64,000 nt of DNA from Semisulcospira habei (taxonomy: Eukaryota > Mollusca > Gastropoda > Semisulcospiridae). The notes under the pieces were generated by a model, which saw nothing but the letters and a program-made list of their open reading frames with translations, was not told where the DNA came from and did no database searches. The stretch is from NCBI GenBank assembly GCA_036245525.1, contig BTPG01000006.1, forward strand, positions 91,902,450-91,966,449, given 5' to 3'. Within the stretch, counting starts at the first letter, position 1. Each line of letters begins with the position of its first letter. The position numbers and the translations under genes were made by a program. Of this stretch, positions 45,023-57,300 are shown piece after piece.

Positions 45023-45244
45023 GTTTTGCCCGTTCAGTGCCAAGAACATCTGAACACCACCCAACTGCAAGAGGTATAGACCCTCATGAGCCCCCGCAGT
45101 TGCTTGGGCTCATGAGGATCTACGCCTCTTGCTGACATCACTCTGAATCCTTGTATCTAAGACAGCCAGGACTTTTGGTGTTGAATTAACGAAGTTGCAG
45201 AAACACTGTGTGCGTCAGCTGGCACTGAACGCTGAACGGGTTAG
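45023..45244. mobile_element. Family B foldback element
   Basis: The outer repeat CCCGTTCAGTGCCAAGAAC pairs with GGCACTGAACGCTGAACGGG. The hairpin AAGAGGTATAGACCCTCATG ... GATCTACGCCTCTTGC surrounds CCCGCAGTTGCTTGGG. Confidence 0.8.
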
Positions 45245-45374
45245 CCAATTAGATCTATGCTCACTGATCAACAATGAACAGTTCTCTCCCCTCACAGTGC
45301 TTTTACCTAGTGGTAGTTTCCCTAAATCAAAATTCATGTTTACATCACCGTGACTGCGGTTATGCCCCTTTATT

Positions 45375-45604
45375 TTAACCCCTTCCCTGCCACTGTACGT
45401 ACGCTGTACCTACATCTTTGTTTCTGAAATCTTGGGGTTTTTTCAACGACCAAAAACGAACTCCGTCCAAGAAACATGGATACAAATTCGTCTCAGCAAG
45501 AGGCATAGATCCTCATGAACCCCCGCTGTTGCGCGGGCTCATGAAGTTCTATGTCTCTTGCAGTTGGATAATGTTCACTTTTTTCTCGGCAGTGAAGGGG
45601 GGAA
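45375..45604. mobile_element. Family B foldback element, opposite orientation
   Basis: TTAACCCCTTCCCTGCCACT at the left and CTCGGCAGTGAAGGGG at the right. The hairpin comes late (CAGCAAGAGGCATAGATCCT ... CTATGTCTCTTGCAG), the reverse of the 22899 copy. Confidence 0.8.
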
Positions 45605-46056
45605 ATATCCTGCGGATCGAAACATCTGAGAACGTTCTGATAGTTCGTGGTAAACAAGTCGACTATATGGTAGCTTTAGTCAAGGCGCCTAGCTAATCAA
45701 GGACTACACTAGAGGTGTCCTGAATGAAAAGTTGGTGCTGGAAGCGGAAAAGTTAAGACGAAAAAAAAAAATACACTTTAAGGTTAAGTGCACCTTTAAC
45801 TGATAACCAAGGAAGTTTGGTTGAAGCCGGGTTTCGAAATAGACTTCTCACAGGCAAACAAATGAAAGTCCTTGTGCCGGTATTTTTTATTGCATGTTTT
45901 TAACAATCCTTGCTTTTCCACAAGCGTGTTAGGTTTGGGGGTTTCGTTCAACAAGCAGGCAAACTCGTGACATTGTCCTGTTTGTAGCCAAAGTTTCGTA
46001 TAAACTGACTGTGAAAACGGGCCACGAGGAGCAAAAGGCAAAACACTACGCCGCAA
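45605..46056. other. Intron 4 spacer, no gene seen
   Basis: No recognisable coding or repeat motif apart from an A run near 45759. Confidence 0.4.
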
Positions 46057-46164
46057 CCCCAGTAAGCAAATGTCTTCGGGCCCATGACGGCCGCAGTGGG
46101 CCCGCGCACAGCCGTGCGCGGGCCCACTGCGGCCGTCATAGGCCCGAGGACATTTGCTTATTGG
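46057..46164. mobile_element. Family F foldback element, best copy
   Basis: CCCAGTAAGCAAATGTCTTC then GGGCCCATGACGGCCGCAGT then GGGCCCGCGCA pairs with the right side ending GAGGACATTTGCTTATTGGG. Arms of about 50 bp with two or three mismatches. A half copy lies at about 46535-46590 (AAAGGCGATCGGGCCGGCGA). Confidence 0.85.
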
Positions 46165-46590
46165 GATGGCTGTGTTCCGCGCTTACACCCCGATACTTTC
46201 TACGTCTGCTGAACAGCGATGTCTGTAGATGATCCCCACTGAGGCTATCAGCAAGAGGAATAGATTGTGAGGTGACCCACGAGGCTCTGTTTTGTTTGAG
46301 AGAGGCATTGGCGACTATTTTTGGACCGAGATCGCTGAATACGTGCCCGACGCACCGAGAGAAGACTGCATCACGACCTCTAGGAGTGCTTATAGTTTTT
46401 ACGTCATATTTTGAAAAGAGCGTCATTATAATCCACATGTTTATTTCTTCATGAGTGCCGGCATATTGGGTTGCGACGAATAACACAATGGTTTAAATCT
46501 AAAGTGCCCATTTCCTTATCGCTTAACGGCGCTAAGTTCGCCAGCTAGCAAAGGCGATCGGGCCGGCGAAAGCCGCTATGGGTTGTAGCT

Positions 46591-47224
46591 GTTTTCGTCA
46601 GCGTCATTATTCTTTGTCACGAAAGGTAGGCTAAATATAAAAAAACGCACTTCCAGTTTGACAACCACCAGATCAATTTATTAAAATTTTGCGTAAGAGC
46701 TCTTTCAATAAAGGACTACAGCTGACTACATGACTGAAAACAACCGATCTCCTTCTGGCATTAACCCATTTAGCCCCGCCGACGCACGACAGCATAACGG
46801 GTGATCGTTATGTGGCAATGCAACGAAACGGCCAGTTACACGCGGCGGAGACGGCACAAGCTTTATAACTACACGTGAATTGAGATAGTCTTGTATCACA
46901 TAGTCAGGGAAAGCGTGCGAGTTTTAATATTGTTATTATTATATTTAAATATAATATAGAGTTGGGATGCGTCCAAAAATTAAAAAGCGGAATCACTGCA
47001 TTCGAATCTGGCTGCAGTTTTTGTACCCCGTCCTTCTCTCACAGCTGCCACAATACGTTGACTTGACGCCGTGTTGGACTGCATCAGGTACAGGACAAAA
47101 CCATTCCCACTTTGACCCGTGATCAAATAAAGGACAGTTTCGCCGGTGTTTTGTGCGACTTGACAGAGGGTGTCCTATAAACTAACCGCAACGAAGTATT
47201 TCCGTGCTGAGATAGTGGAGCGAG
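46591..47224. other. Intron 4 spacer, family A left-end remnant only
   Basis: TTAACCCATTTAGCCCCG at 46762 is a lone family A terminus. A small AT palindrome (TATTTAAATA) is near 46942. No gene. Confidence 0.45.
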
Positions 47225-47307
47225 GGCCACGCTGGTCGTCTCCCTCGATTCGCCGCTGCGCTATTAGCGCAGCGAATCGAGGATGACAGCCAGTGTGAAC
47301 GAGGGAT
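47225..47307. repeat. Imperfect hairpin
   Basis: CCACGCTGGTCGTCTCCCTC then GATTCGCCGCTGCGC pairs with GCGCAGCGAATCGAGGATGA then CAGCCAGTGTG. The centre TATTA. Confidence 0.75.
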
Positions 47308-47797
47308 TGTCCTTCTGTCCTTACCTTGTGTGTATATATATAGTCCAACTTCCAGCCTGGCCCTTTCATCGGAGAGTTATTCACATGAGCCCGTGCAGCG
47401 GAATACTTAGGAACCAGAGTAGGTGTAGGTGTGTGTGGGGAGGGGGCGAGGGCCTTAACCTCCCCTCCCCCATCACTCCATGAAATGTAAAGGGGAGGGG
47501 GGAGGACCAGTATATCCCCCTACCCCTCACCCATATCTTTGGAGTAAAAAAAAAGATGGGGGGGAGGGGGAATATCAGTTTTCGGACCAACAATCTTAAA
47601 ATGATATGCATGTATTTTTATTTGGTATTTATAAAACAAAATATTTTCGGAAAACAAATTACCATAAGATTTAGATTGTTACGTTTGACGTTCACGCGGT
47701 TGGACTATCGTTTGTCCTACATCCCCCCCCCCCACCCCCTCCCATCCCCATGAGAAAAAGCCCCAGCGTTAAAGAAACATAGATACAAAGTGGTTGC
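47308..47797. other. Intron 4 spacer, no gene
   Basis: Purine/pyrimidine-rich blocks (47437-47580, 47722-47745) with inverted AGGGGAG words. No coding support. Confidence 0.45.
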
Positions 47798-47850
47798 AGC
47801 AAGAAGCATAGATCCCCATGAGCCATGAGGATCTATACCTCTTTCAGTTG
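47798..47850. mobile_element. Family B hairpin core, shortened
   Basis: AGCAAGAAGCATAGATCCCC then ATGAG pairs with CATGAGGATCTATACCTCTT. The GC-rich centre has been lost. Confidence 0.65.
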
Positions 47851-48198
47851 GGCGGCCCACGAGAATCTGCGTACGCCTTTTTGTTTAAGCGAAATAAACC
47901 TCTACCTGTTCCTCACACTGCGGGTGTTATTACGAGTCGGGTTTGCGACCCGTACTACTGGCAGCAGGTTGTGGGGTCAGAGAGTGAGGTCCTCCTCCCT
48001 CCCACCCCCCCACCCCCACCCCACCACCACCCCGCACCCTTGCGTGATTGACCGTAATGGCGATATTTGTCGCCGCCAGCGGCCTCGCTCCCTAGCATCA
48101 TCGCCATTTCCCCCTCCTCCCGACACAACAAAGACTGTCGCGGGCGACACCAGGCATCAGGGAACTGCAGCCAGGCCAGCTCAGTCATGGCCGCACTG
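47851..48198. other. Intron 4 spacer, no gene
   Basis: C-rich CCACCCC tract at 47995-48035. No recognisable coding motif. Confidence 0.45.
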
Positions 48199-48416
48199 TT
48201 AACCCCTTCACTTCAGTTCTGAGAACAATTGAACACCACCCAGCTGCAAGAGGTATAGATCCGCAGTTGCGGGGGCTCATGAGGATCTATGCCTCTTGCG
48301 GAAATGACTTTGTATCTGTGTACTGTTGCTAAAATGGCTGGGGATTTTTAACGTTGAATTTACGATGATTTCGCAAACGCAAAATGATCGGCGTCCACTG
48401 GCAGTAAAAGAGTTAA
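48199..48416. mobile_element. Family B foldback element with deleted left arm
   Basis: TTAACCCCTTCACTTCAGTT at the left and CCACTGGCAGTAAAAGAGTTAA at the right. The left hairpin arm is cut to AAGAGGTATAGATCC; the right arm is complete. Confidence 0.8.
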
Positions 48417-48424
48417 ATAGTAAT

Positions 48425-48500
48425 ATTTAAAAATTATTATTATTATTATTATTATTAAATTATTATTATGCATTTATAGAGCGCCTATTCTAAAATTTGC
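48425..48500 (-). mobile_element. Retroelement tail, minus strand
   Basis: Minus strand AATAGGCGCTCTATAAATGC then ATAATAATAATTT and an ATT array. Same tail family as 15000 and 22330. Confidence 0.6.
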
Positions 48501-48811
48501 TCAAAGTGCTAAATGTTTAACCATTTCCTATTCTTTAATTTTTCAGCTATTTGTCTTTGGAATTGAAGTGATTTTGAGTGGCTCTGCAATAGCGCAGCAG
48601 GTGCTCGAACGGCATCAGGGTCGAATTGCACGTGATTTTCAGCAGCCAATACCTGCTTGTCATAGTCCTGACGGCTTTGTTTTGAGCTATTTTTAGTCCA
48701 CGCTAAAATCTCGCTTCTGTGCAGAGGGACAGTTGTTCGGCATTTGCCAAAAAATCCTGCAGATTGCTCAGTGTAATCGATCAACTGTCGTGTAGGCTAC
48801 ACTATGTTGGA

Positions 48812-49027
48812 TTAACAACCCGTTAGGCATTACATCCTGAGGCTGAGTTTTTGTAATTTGCTCATTGTCCTATGAAGACTATATTACAGATTAGGATATA
48901 TATCAATCATTTTAGTTCAAGGGTGGTGCCAGAACAGCTTGGCGCCTTAGGCTATTCTGGCGCCACCCTTGAACTATCATTGTCAAGTTTATTTCAAGCA
49001 ATGGTGTATCAGAATGAAAAGAGCTAA
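48812..49027. mobile_element. Family A foldback element, opposite orientation
   Basis: TTAACAACCCGTTAGGCATT at the left; right end AATGAAAAGAGCTAA. The hairpin is AGTTCAAGGGTGGTGCCAGA around GGCGCCTTAGG with the right arm shortened by the loss of AAGC. Confidence 0.75.
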
Positions 49028-49668
49028 TGTGTGATCGATCCCACGATGCCAATATTTTCTTTAAATCTCCACTCTCGTCTCCCCCCCCCCCCCAAGCTTC
49101 CCCCTCCCCTCCCCCCCCCCCCCACGCCCCTTTCACCCAGAACGTAGACCACACATTTTACAGAGAGATTATGCTATTTGTATCACAGCAGTATAGTTTA
49201 CACACGACCTTTGTAGTAAGCCTTCAGTTGTTGTTTTTTTTCTGTTTGTCTATTTTTCTGTTGGTTCGTTTGTTTGCCCGTCCTTTAATTTGTTTCATTT
49301 TCTCTGTTCTTAAGTGAGTTTACATTGTTTGCTTGCTCGGTTTTTTGGAGGTTTTTTTTTTTTCAGTGTTTATTTTCTGTTTATGTTCTCTATCGTTCGC
49401 AATCTCACGTGTAATTACGTTGATGTGTGTGTGTACGGTGTTTATGCGTCAAGGTGGTTTTCCTTACTGATTACTGTCATTTATGTTTATGTTCAGTTGT
49501 GTCTGTGACACGAGTTTGAGTTTGTTGTGCAGTCTGTTTGTTCCTGGAGACACACTGTTGCTGTTTTTATGTCTTTCGCTTTCTTGGTGGCAACACTGAG
49601 CAGACGTATTCAGATCACCTGGTTACATTCATCTTACGCGAAGGAATGAGTCCGTCCTGGTGTTGTCC
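49028..49668. other. Intron 4 spacer, no gene
   Basis: C-run pair (49080-49094, 49109-49123), then T-rich sequence with no recognised feature. Confidence 0.45.
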
Positions 49669-49832
49669 TTAACTCATTCTACCCCAACACCGAAATCCCC
49701 CAATTTTGCTTTGTCCTCTGAAGACTGCTTTGCAGTGCAGGACACAGATCGACCATGATAGTTCAAGGGTGATGCCAGAATAGCTTGGCGATCCATATCT
49801 TGCTGTGGTGTGTCTGGGGTAGAATGAGTTAA
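49669..49832. mobile_element. Family A element, one inner arm missing
   Basis: TTAACTCATTCTACCCCAAC and TGGGGTAGAATGAGTTAA ends. One arm GATCGACCATGATAGTTCAA then GGGTGATGCCAGAATAGC is present and its partner is deleted. Confidence 0.8.
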
Positions 49833-49924
49833 CCTTTCGGCTGTCGGTAGCATCTTTTGTCGAGGTGATTCATACAGGAATCACTGACCTCGACAAAAAA
49901 TGATATCGACAGCCAAGGGGTTCA
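49829..49924. mobile_element. Family D element sharing the TTAA at 49829
   Basis: TTAACCTTTCGGCTGTCGGT at the left and TCGACAGCCAAGGGGTTCA at the right. TTTTGTCGAGGTGATTC pairs with GACCTCGACAAAAAA-like sequence. Confidence 0.8.
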
Positions 49925-49960
49925 TAGTTACTTATCAACGGTATATTTCTGCTGCTTCAT

Positions 49961-50180
49961 GTAGCCCTTTCACTGCCGAGAAAAAGTGAGCACAATCCAA
50001 TTTTAAGACTGAGGCATATCTCCTCATGAGCCCACGCAGTTGCGGGGGCTTATGAGTAGATATACGAGTCTTGCTGACGCCTCGGCATCCATGTCCCAGG
50101 TCTGGGGGCTCTTTGGTGACGAAACAATGAAGGTTTTGAAACAAACGCGATCTGCGTCCGCTGGCAGTGAAAGGGGTTAA
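49961..50180. mobile_element. Family B foldback element
   Basis: GTAGCCCTTTCACTGCCGAG at the left, CTGGCAGTGAAAGGGGTTAA at the right. The hairpin ATCTCCTCATGAGCCCACGC pairs with GCGGGGGCTTATGAGTAGAT. Confidence 0.8.
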
Positions 50181-50219
50181 TTATGTCAAGCATAACCGTC
50201 ATGCGCGTATGTTACTACT

Positions 50220-50805
50220 GTTAACCCCTCCACTGCCGGCGCTTAGAAATTCTTGCGCGTGAAGCGCGACCATCTCCTGTTAGACACATGGACAGCCAAG
50301 GTCAGCCAGAGGCATAGGTTGTTTAGAGTGCGCCAGCCAGAGCAAAGGTTCTCGGGCCGACGTCAGCCGTAGCAGGCCCGCGCACGACTGTGCGCGGGCC
50401 CACTGCGGCCGACGTCGGCCTGAAGGTACTTTGCTCATTGGGCACTTGAGAGCACCCCAACAAAGAAAGAAAAAAAGCTTAGAAAAGACAATTACCACAC
50501 AATTATGATGAAAAAAATCCAACACCATGATGGGAGTGCAACGACTGTACTAGCCTTCTGTGGCCAATGATGCCATGTGACAAGATGCAAAAATAGCGAA
50601 AATGAAATAATGTATCAATGTTTCGGGTTAAAACACTTTTTTCAAAACAGACGTATAAACAAGCACACAATTTGCTGCTTATCCTTTCGTAATGGCAAGA
50701 TGCAACTCTACAGGGAATTGACCCACGTACGTCTGCGGAGAGCTCATGAGAATCTACACCTTGTGTGGTTGGGTGTTCACAGTGTTCCAGCCGTGAAGGG
50801 GTTAA
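50220..50805. mobile_element. Family B-ended element with a nested family F foldback
   Basis: TTAACCCCTCCACTGCCGGC at the left and CAGCCGTGAAGGGGTTAA at the right bracket about 585 bp. A complete family F palindrome (50335-50442, AGCAAAGGTTCTCGGGCCGA ... TACTTTGCTCATTGGG) and a half copy of the 42159 element (50456-50512) lie inside. A right hairpin arm (CTCATGAGAATCTACACC) remains near 50733. Confidence 0.6.
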
Positions 50806-50824
50806 CTGCAGCTTCTACTTACGC

Positions 50825-51001
50825 ATCTGTATACTGACCAGCGTTTGAATGTTCATACAGTGCATGGAGTGCTTGATGAATTTATCGTCATACTCTAACA
50901 CACTAAGCATACCTATCTGTATACTGACCAGCGTTTGAATGTTCATACAAGTGGAGTGCTTGATGAATTTATCGTCATACTCTAACACACTAAGCATACC
51001 T
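50825..51001 (+). repeat. Tandem duplication, 90 + 87 bp
   Basis: ATCTGTATACTGACCAGCGT to CACACTAAGCATACCT occurs twice back to back, nearly identical, the second copy with a small deletion (ATACAAGTGGAG for ATACAGTGCATGGAG). A recent local duplication. Confidence 0.9.
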
Positions 51002-51071
51002 ATCGCTGCCAGAGGCCGTGCGAGTCATTTAGTATGGTGAACGAAGCACGTTATATACTACTCACCCAAAA

Positions 51072-51290
51072 ATTAAGGACCACGCTGAAAATGGTCTTCA
51101 ACTAAGCACAGTTGTCACATTTTAAGATTTTGTCTTGGATCTTTGGGACAAGACTGCAGACTTCCTTCCGCACCTAACTACTACTAACGTCTGCAGTCTT
51201 GTCAAAATATTCCTGACAAAATCTTCAAATTTGTCAATTGTGCTTATTTGAATCAAGACTATTTTTCAGGGTGGGCCTTAGTCTGTTGTT
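51072..51290. mobile_element. Tc1-like foldback element just before exon 5
   Basis: AAATTAAGGACCACGCTGAA ... GGGACAAGACTGCAGAC pairs imperfectly with GTCTGCAGTCTTGTC ... TTTCAGGGTGGGCCTTA. The TTAAGG-CCAC end word is similar to the Tc1 terminus at 6060. It ends about 60 bp from the exon 5 acceptor. Confidence 0.7.
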
Positions 51291-51345
51291 TGTAGTATAT
51301 GTTGTATTACTAACCAACTAACTTTTTGTCTGCATGCTTCATCAG

Positions 51346-54300
51346 ACCCCGATACTACTACTATCACCACCTTCACCACCACGCCCCACGCTCGCCCCAA
51401 TCCCGACACAGGACAGTCTGTCAATCCACGAACACCCCCCGCCTTCGAAACCCCGCCTAGCTTTGACTCTCCCTCACCGCCTTACAGAAAGCGCGCCAGA
51501 CGAGACACACACAAACCGCCCTACAAGGTGCCGCCAAGCTCTGCCCTCGTCACGCCCCCTCGCACAGTCCCCCACCAGACGCCCGGCGTACACACACCCG
51601 TCCCCACCCTCGCTCCTTCTACCGCCTCTGACGACATAGCGCCCGCGGTTCTGAACTTCCAAACCCCACCCCTTTCATACAAGACAAAGGCCCATAGCTA
51701 CCTCACGCCCCCCGCCCCGCGCACCCTCGTCCCACCTAACATAGGGCCGCAGCACACACAGCCTGACACCAACACCCCGGGCAGCGTTCAGCTGACTACA
51801 CACTATGCACTGCCCACCATCAGGCCTCACACTGGCGGTCCGCCATTAAACTCTGGTAACTCGCTTCTTCCTTCCACGCCTGCACCTAACTACCCGGTCC
51901 CAACATTAAGACCCCAAAACAATGTTCACTCACTAAACCCAAACAATCCTGTAAGTCCTGATGCGGTAACGACGAAGAAGCCAGGCTATCCTGTTCCAAC
52001 ACTAAGGCCTAACAATACAACATCACTAAACCCAAACAACCCAACTCCTGCCACCATAAGCACTGCAAAAACAAACTATCCCGTGCCTACAATAAAGCCG
52101 CACTCTAATGCGCCATCACTGAACCCAAACAACCCAACTCCGGCCATTGTCACAACAAAGAAACCAGACTATCCCGTTCCAACATTAGGGCCTCACAACA
52201 ATGCGCCATCACTGAACCCAAACAACCCAACTCCGGCCATTGTCACCACAAAGAAGCCAGACTATCCCGTTCCAACATTAGGGCCTCACAACAATGCGCC
52301 ATCACTGAACCCAAACAACCCAACTCCGGCCATTGTCACAACAAAGAAACCAGACTATCCCGTTCCAACATTAGGGCCTCACAACAATGCGCCATCACTG
52401 AACCCAAACAACCTAACTCCGGCCATTGTCACCACAAAGAAGCCAGACTATCCCGTTCCAACATTAGGGCCTCACAACAATGCGCCATCACTGAACCCAA
52501 ACAACCCAACTCCGGCCATTGTCACAACAAAGAAACCAGACTATCCCGTTCCAACATTAGGGCCTCACAACAATGCGCCATCACTGAACCCAAACAACCC
52601 AACTCCGGCCATTGTCACCACAAAGAAACCAGACTATCCCGTTCCAACATTAGGGCCTCACAACAATGCGCCATCACTGAACCCAAACAACCCAACTCCG
52701 GCCATTGTCACCACAAAGAAACCAGACTACCCTGTTCCTACAGCACTGCCTCACAATAGTGCCCCACCACTAAATCCAGACACACCTGTTACAGTCATAC
52801 GAACAACAACACGCTATATCGTTCCTACGATACGGCCTAACAACAGCCCACCACTGAACCCAAACAACCCAGTCTCTACTCAAAATCCTAATGCTGTAAC
52901 GACAAAGAAACCAGACATTCTTACAACATCAAACCCTGACAGACCTCTTACAACAATCAATCCTGGTTTAACTACGTACCTTGCGCCAACAGTGAGTCCT
53001 CGTAGTCCTGGTACGATCACAAACTACGGTCCACCAGTCAGTCCTGGTATTACCACAAATGCCGTTTCAACTGTGCGGTCTGGTACCACTACAAATCCGG
53101 TTCCAACAGTAAGTCCTCATAATCCCGGTACATTTACAAACAGTGGTCCAGCAGTAAGTACTGGTACCACCACAAATCCTGTTCCCACAATGAGCCCTCA
53201 AAGTCCTGGTACATTTACAAATTATGGCCCAACAGGCAATCCTGATACCACCACAAATCCTGTTCCAACGTTGAGCCCTCAAAGCCCTGGCACATTTACA
53301 AACAATGGCCCAACTCTAAGTCCCTACACTTCAGGCACCATTACACATACTGTTCCTACTGTGACTTCTTACAGTCCTCGCACTATTACAAACTCTTTTC
53401 CATCAGTTAGTCCTGGTTCAACTGCGTACCCTGTTCAAACTATTAAGCCTCACAGCCCTGGAACCACAACATATGCGGTTCCGACAATGAGTCCTCATAG
53501 TCCAGGTACATTTACAAACTATGGTCCATCACTGAATCCCCAGAGTCCAAGGACCATTACAAATAGTGTTCCTACTGTGACTCCTTACAGGCCTCATACC
53601 ATTACAAACTCGTATCCAACAGTAAGTACTAGTTCAACCGCGTATCCTGTTCCAACTATTAAACCTCACGGCCCTGGAACCACTGCATACGTGGTTCCAA
53701 CAATGAGCCCTCGGAGTCCTGGAACATTTACAAACTATGGTCCAACAGTAAGCCCTGGTAGCACCACAAACCCTGTTCCAACAGTGAGGCCTCATAGTCC
53801 TGGTACATTTACAAACCACGGGACAACAAACAGTAATGGTACCACCGCAAGCCCTGTTCCAACAGTGAGTCCTCATAGTCCTGGTACATTTACAAACAAT
53901 GGCCCAACCTTAAGTCCCCACACTCCTGTCACCAATACACATAGCGTTCCTACCGTAACTCCTTACAGTCCTCAAACTATTACAAACTCTTTTCCATCCG
54001 TTAGTCTTCACAGTAACGGTTCAACGGCTTATCCTGTTCCAACTATTAAGCCCCACAGCCCTGGAACCACAACATTCAACACAGCAGTTCCAAAAATTAG
54101 TCCTCTGAATCCTGGTACATTTACAAACTATGGTCCGACAGTGAGTCCTGGAACAACCATTAACCCCGTTCCAACAGTCAGTCCTGGTGCCACCACAAAT
54201 CCTGTTCCAACAGCGAGTCCTCGTAGTCCCGGTACATTTACAAACAATGGCCCTACAGCCAGTCCTGGTACCACCTCAAATCCTGTTCCCACAGTGAGCC

Positions 54301-57300
54301 CTCAAAGTCCTGGTACAATCACAAACTACGGCACAACAAGCAGTCCTGGTACCACCACAAATCCTGTTCCAACAGTGAGTCCTCAAAGTCCTGTTACTTT
54401 TACAAACCATGGCCCAATAGGCAGTCCTGGTACCACCACAAATCCTGTTCCAACCGTGAGCCCTCATAGTCCTGGTACATTTACAAATTATGGCCGTACA
54501 GACGGTCCTGGTACCACAACAAATCCTGTTCCAACAGTGAGTCCTCATAGTCCTGGTACATTTACAAACAATGGTCCAACAGTAAGTCCTGGTACCACTA
54601 CAAATCATGTTCCCACAGTGAGTCCTCACAGTCCCGGTACATTTACAAACAGTGGTCCAGCAGTAAGTATTGGTCCCACCACAAATCCTGTTCCCACAGT
54701 GAGCCCTCAAAGTCCTGGTACAATCACAAACTACGGCCCAAACGGCAGTCCTGGTACCACCCCAAATCCTGTTCCCACAGTAAGTCCTCATATTCCCGGT
54801 ACATTTACAAACAGTGGCCCATTAGTTAGTACTGGTACCAACACAAATCCTGTTTCCACAGTGAGTCCTCAAAGTCCTGGGACAATCACAAAATACGGCC
54901 CAACAGGTAGTCCTGGTACCACCACATATCCCATTCCATCAGTGAGCCCTAAAAGTCCGGCTACATTAACAAATTATGGCCCAACAGGCGGTCCTGGTAC
55001 CACCACAAATCCTATTCAAACAGTAAGCCCTCAAAGTCCAGGTACGATCACACAATACGGCCCAACAGTCAATCCTGGCACAAACACAAACCCTGTTCCA
55101 ACAGTAAGTCCTCATAGTCCTGGTACGTTTACAAACAATGGCCCTACAGGCAGTCCTGGAACCACCACAAACCCTGTTCCAACAGTGAGTCCTCATAGTC
55201 CTGGCACATTTACAAACAATGGTCCAACAGTAAGTCCTGGTACCAGTACAAATCCTGTTCCCACAGTGAGTCCTCATAGTCCCGGTATATTTACAAATAG
55301 TGGTACAGCAGTAAGTACTCGCACCACCACAAATTCTGTTCCCACAGTCAACCCTCAAAGTCCTGATACAATCACAAACTACAGCACAACAGGCGGTCCT
55401 GGTACGACTACAAATCCTGTTCCCACAGTGAGCCCGCAAAGTCCTGTTACAATCACAAACTATGGCCCAACAGGCGGTCCTGGTACCACCACGAATCCTG
55501 TTCCAACAATAAGCCCTCAAAACCCTGGTACATTTACAAATTATGGCCCAACGGTCAGTCCTGGTACCACTACAAATCCTGTCCCAACAGTTAGGCCTCA
55601 TAGTACTGATACATTTACAAATTATGGTCCAACAGGCAGTCCTGATACCACCACAAATTCTGTTCCAACAGTGAGCCCTCACATCCCTGGTACATTTACA
55701 AACAATGGTCATACAGGCAGTACTGGTACCACCACAATCCCTGTTCCAACAGTGAGTCCTCATATTCCTGGTACATTTACAAACAATGGCCCTACAGGCA
55801 GTCCTGGTACCACCACAAACCCTGTTCCAACAGTGAGTCCTCATAGTCCTGGCACATTTACAAACAATGGTCCAACAGTAAGTCCTGGTACCACTACAAA
55901 TCCTGTTCCCACAGCGAGTCCTCATAGTCCCGGTATATTTACAAATAGTGGTACAGCAGTAAGTACTCGCACCACCACAAATTCTGTTCCCACAGTCAAC
56001 CCTCAAAGTCCTGATACAATCACAAACTACAGCGCAACAGGCGGTCCTGGTACCACTACAAATCCTGTTCCCACAGTGAGCCCTCAAAGTCCTGTTACAA
56101 TCACAAACTATGGCCCAACAGGCGGTCCTGGTACCACCACGAATCCTGTTCCAACAATAAGCCCTCAAAACCCTGGTACATTTACAAATTATAGCCCAAC
56201 GGTCAGTCCTGGTACCACTACAAATCCTGTCCCAACAGTTAGGCCTCATAGTACTGATACATTTACAAATTATGGTCCAACAGGCAGTCCTGATACCACC
56301 ACAAATTCTGTTCCAACAGTGAGCCCTCACAGCCCTGGTACATTTACAAACAATGGCTCTACAGGCAGTCCTGGTACCACCACAAACCCTGTTCCAACAG
56401 TCAGTCCTCATAGTACTGGTACATTTACAAACAATGGTCCAACAGTAAGTCCTGGTATGACTGCAAATCCTGTTCCCACAGTGAGTCCTCATAGTCTCGG
56501 TACATATACAAATAGTGATCCAGCAGTAAGTACTGGTACCACCACAAATCCTGTTCCCACAGTGAGCCCTCAAAGTCCTGGTACAATCACAAACTACGGC
56601 CCAACAGGCAGTCCTGGTACCACCACAAATCCTGTTCCAACAGTGAGTCCTCATAGTCCTGTTACTTTTACAAACCATGGCCCAACAGGCAGCCCTGATA
56701 CCGCCACAAATCCTGTTCTAACCCTGAGCCCTCATAGTCCTGGTACATTTACATTCAAAGGCCCTACAGCCAGTCCTGGTACCACCACAATCCCTGTTCC
56801 AACAGTGAGTCCACATAGTCCTGGTTCATTTACACACAATGGCCCTACAGGCAGCTCTGGTACAACCACAGTCCCTTTTCCCACAGTGAGCCCTCATAGT
56901 CCTGGTACATTTACAAATTATGGCCCAACAGGCAGTCCTGATACCACCACAAATCCTGTTCCAACAGTGAGCCCTCAAAGCCCTGGTACATTTACAAACA
57001 ATGGCCCAACTCTAAGTCCCTACACTTCAGGCACCATTACACATACTGTTCCTACTGTAACTTCTTACAGTCCTCGCACTATTACAAACTCTTTTCCATC
57101 AGTTAGTCCTGGTTCAACTGCGTATCCTGTTCAAACTATTAAGCCTCACAGCCCTGGAACCACAACATATGCGGTTCCGACAATGAGTCCTCATAGTCCA
57201 GGTACATTTACAAACTATGGTCCATCACTGAGTCAGCAGAGTCCAAGGACCATTACAAATAGTGTTCCTACTGTGACTCCTTACAGGCCTCATACCATTA

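Noticed and set aside
48062..48190. Possible small exon (GC-rich frame near 48.1 kb)
   Set aside because: No acceptor/donor pair keeps phase with exons 4 and 5, and exon 4 already joins exon 5 perfectly.
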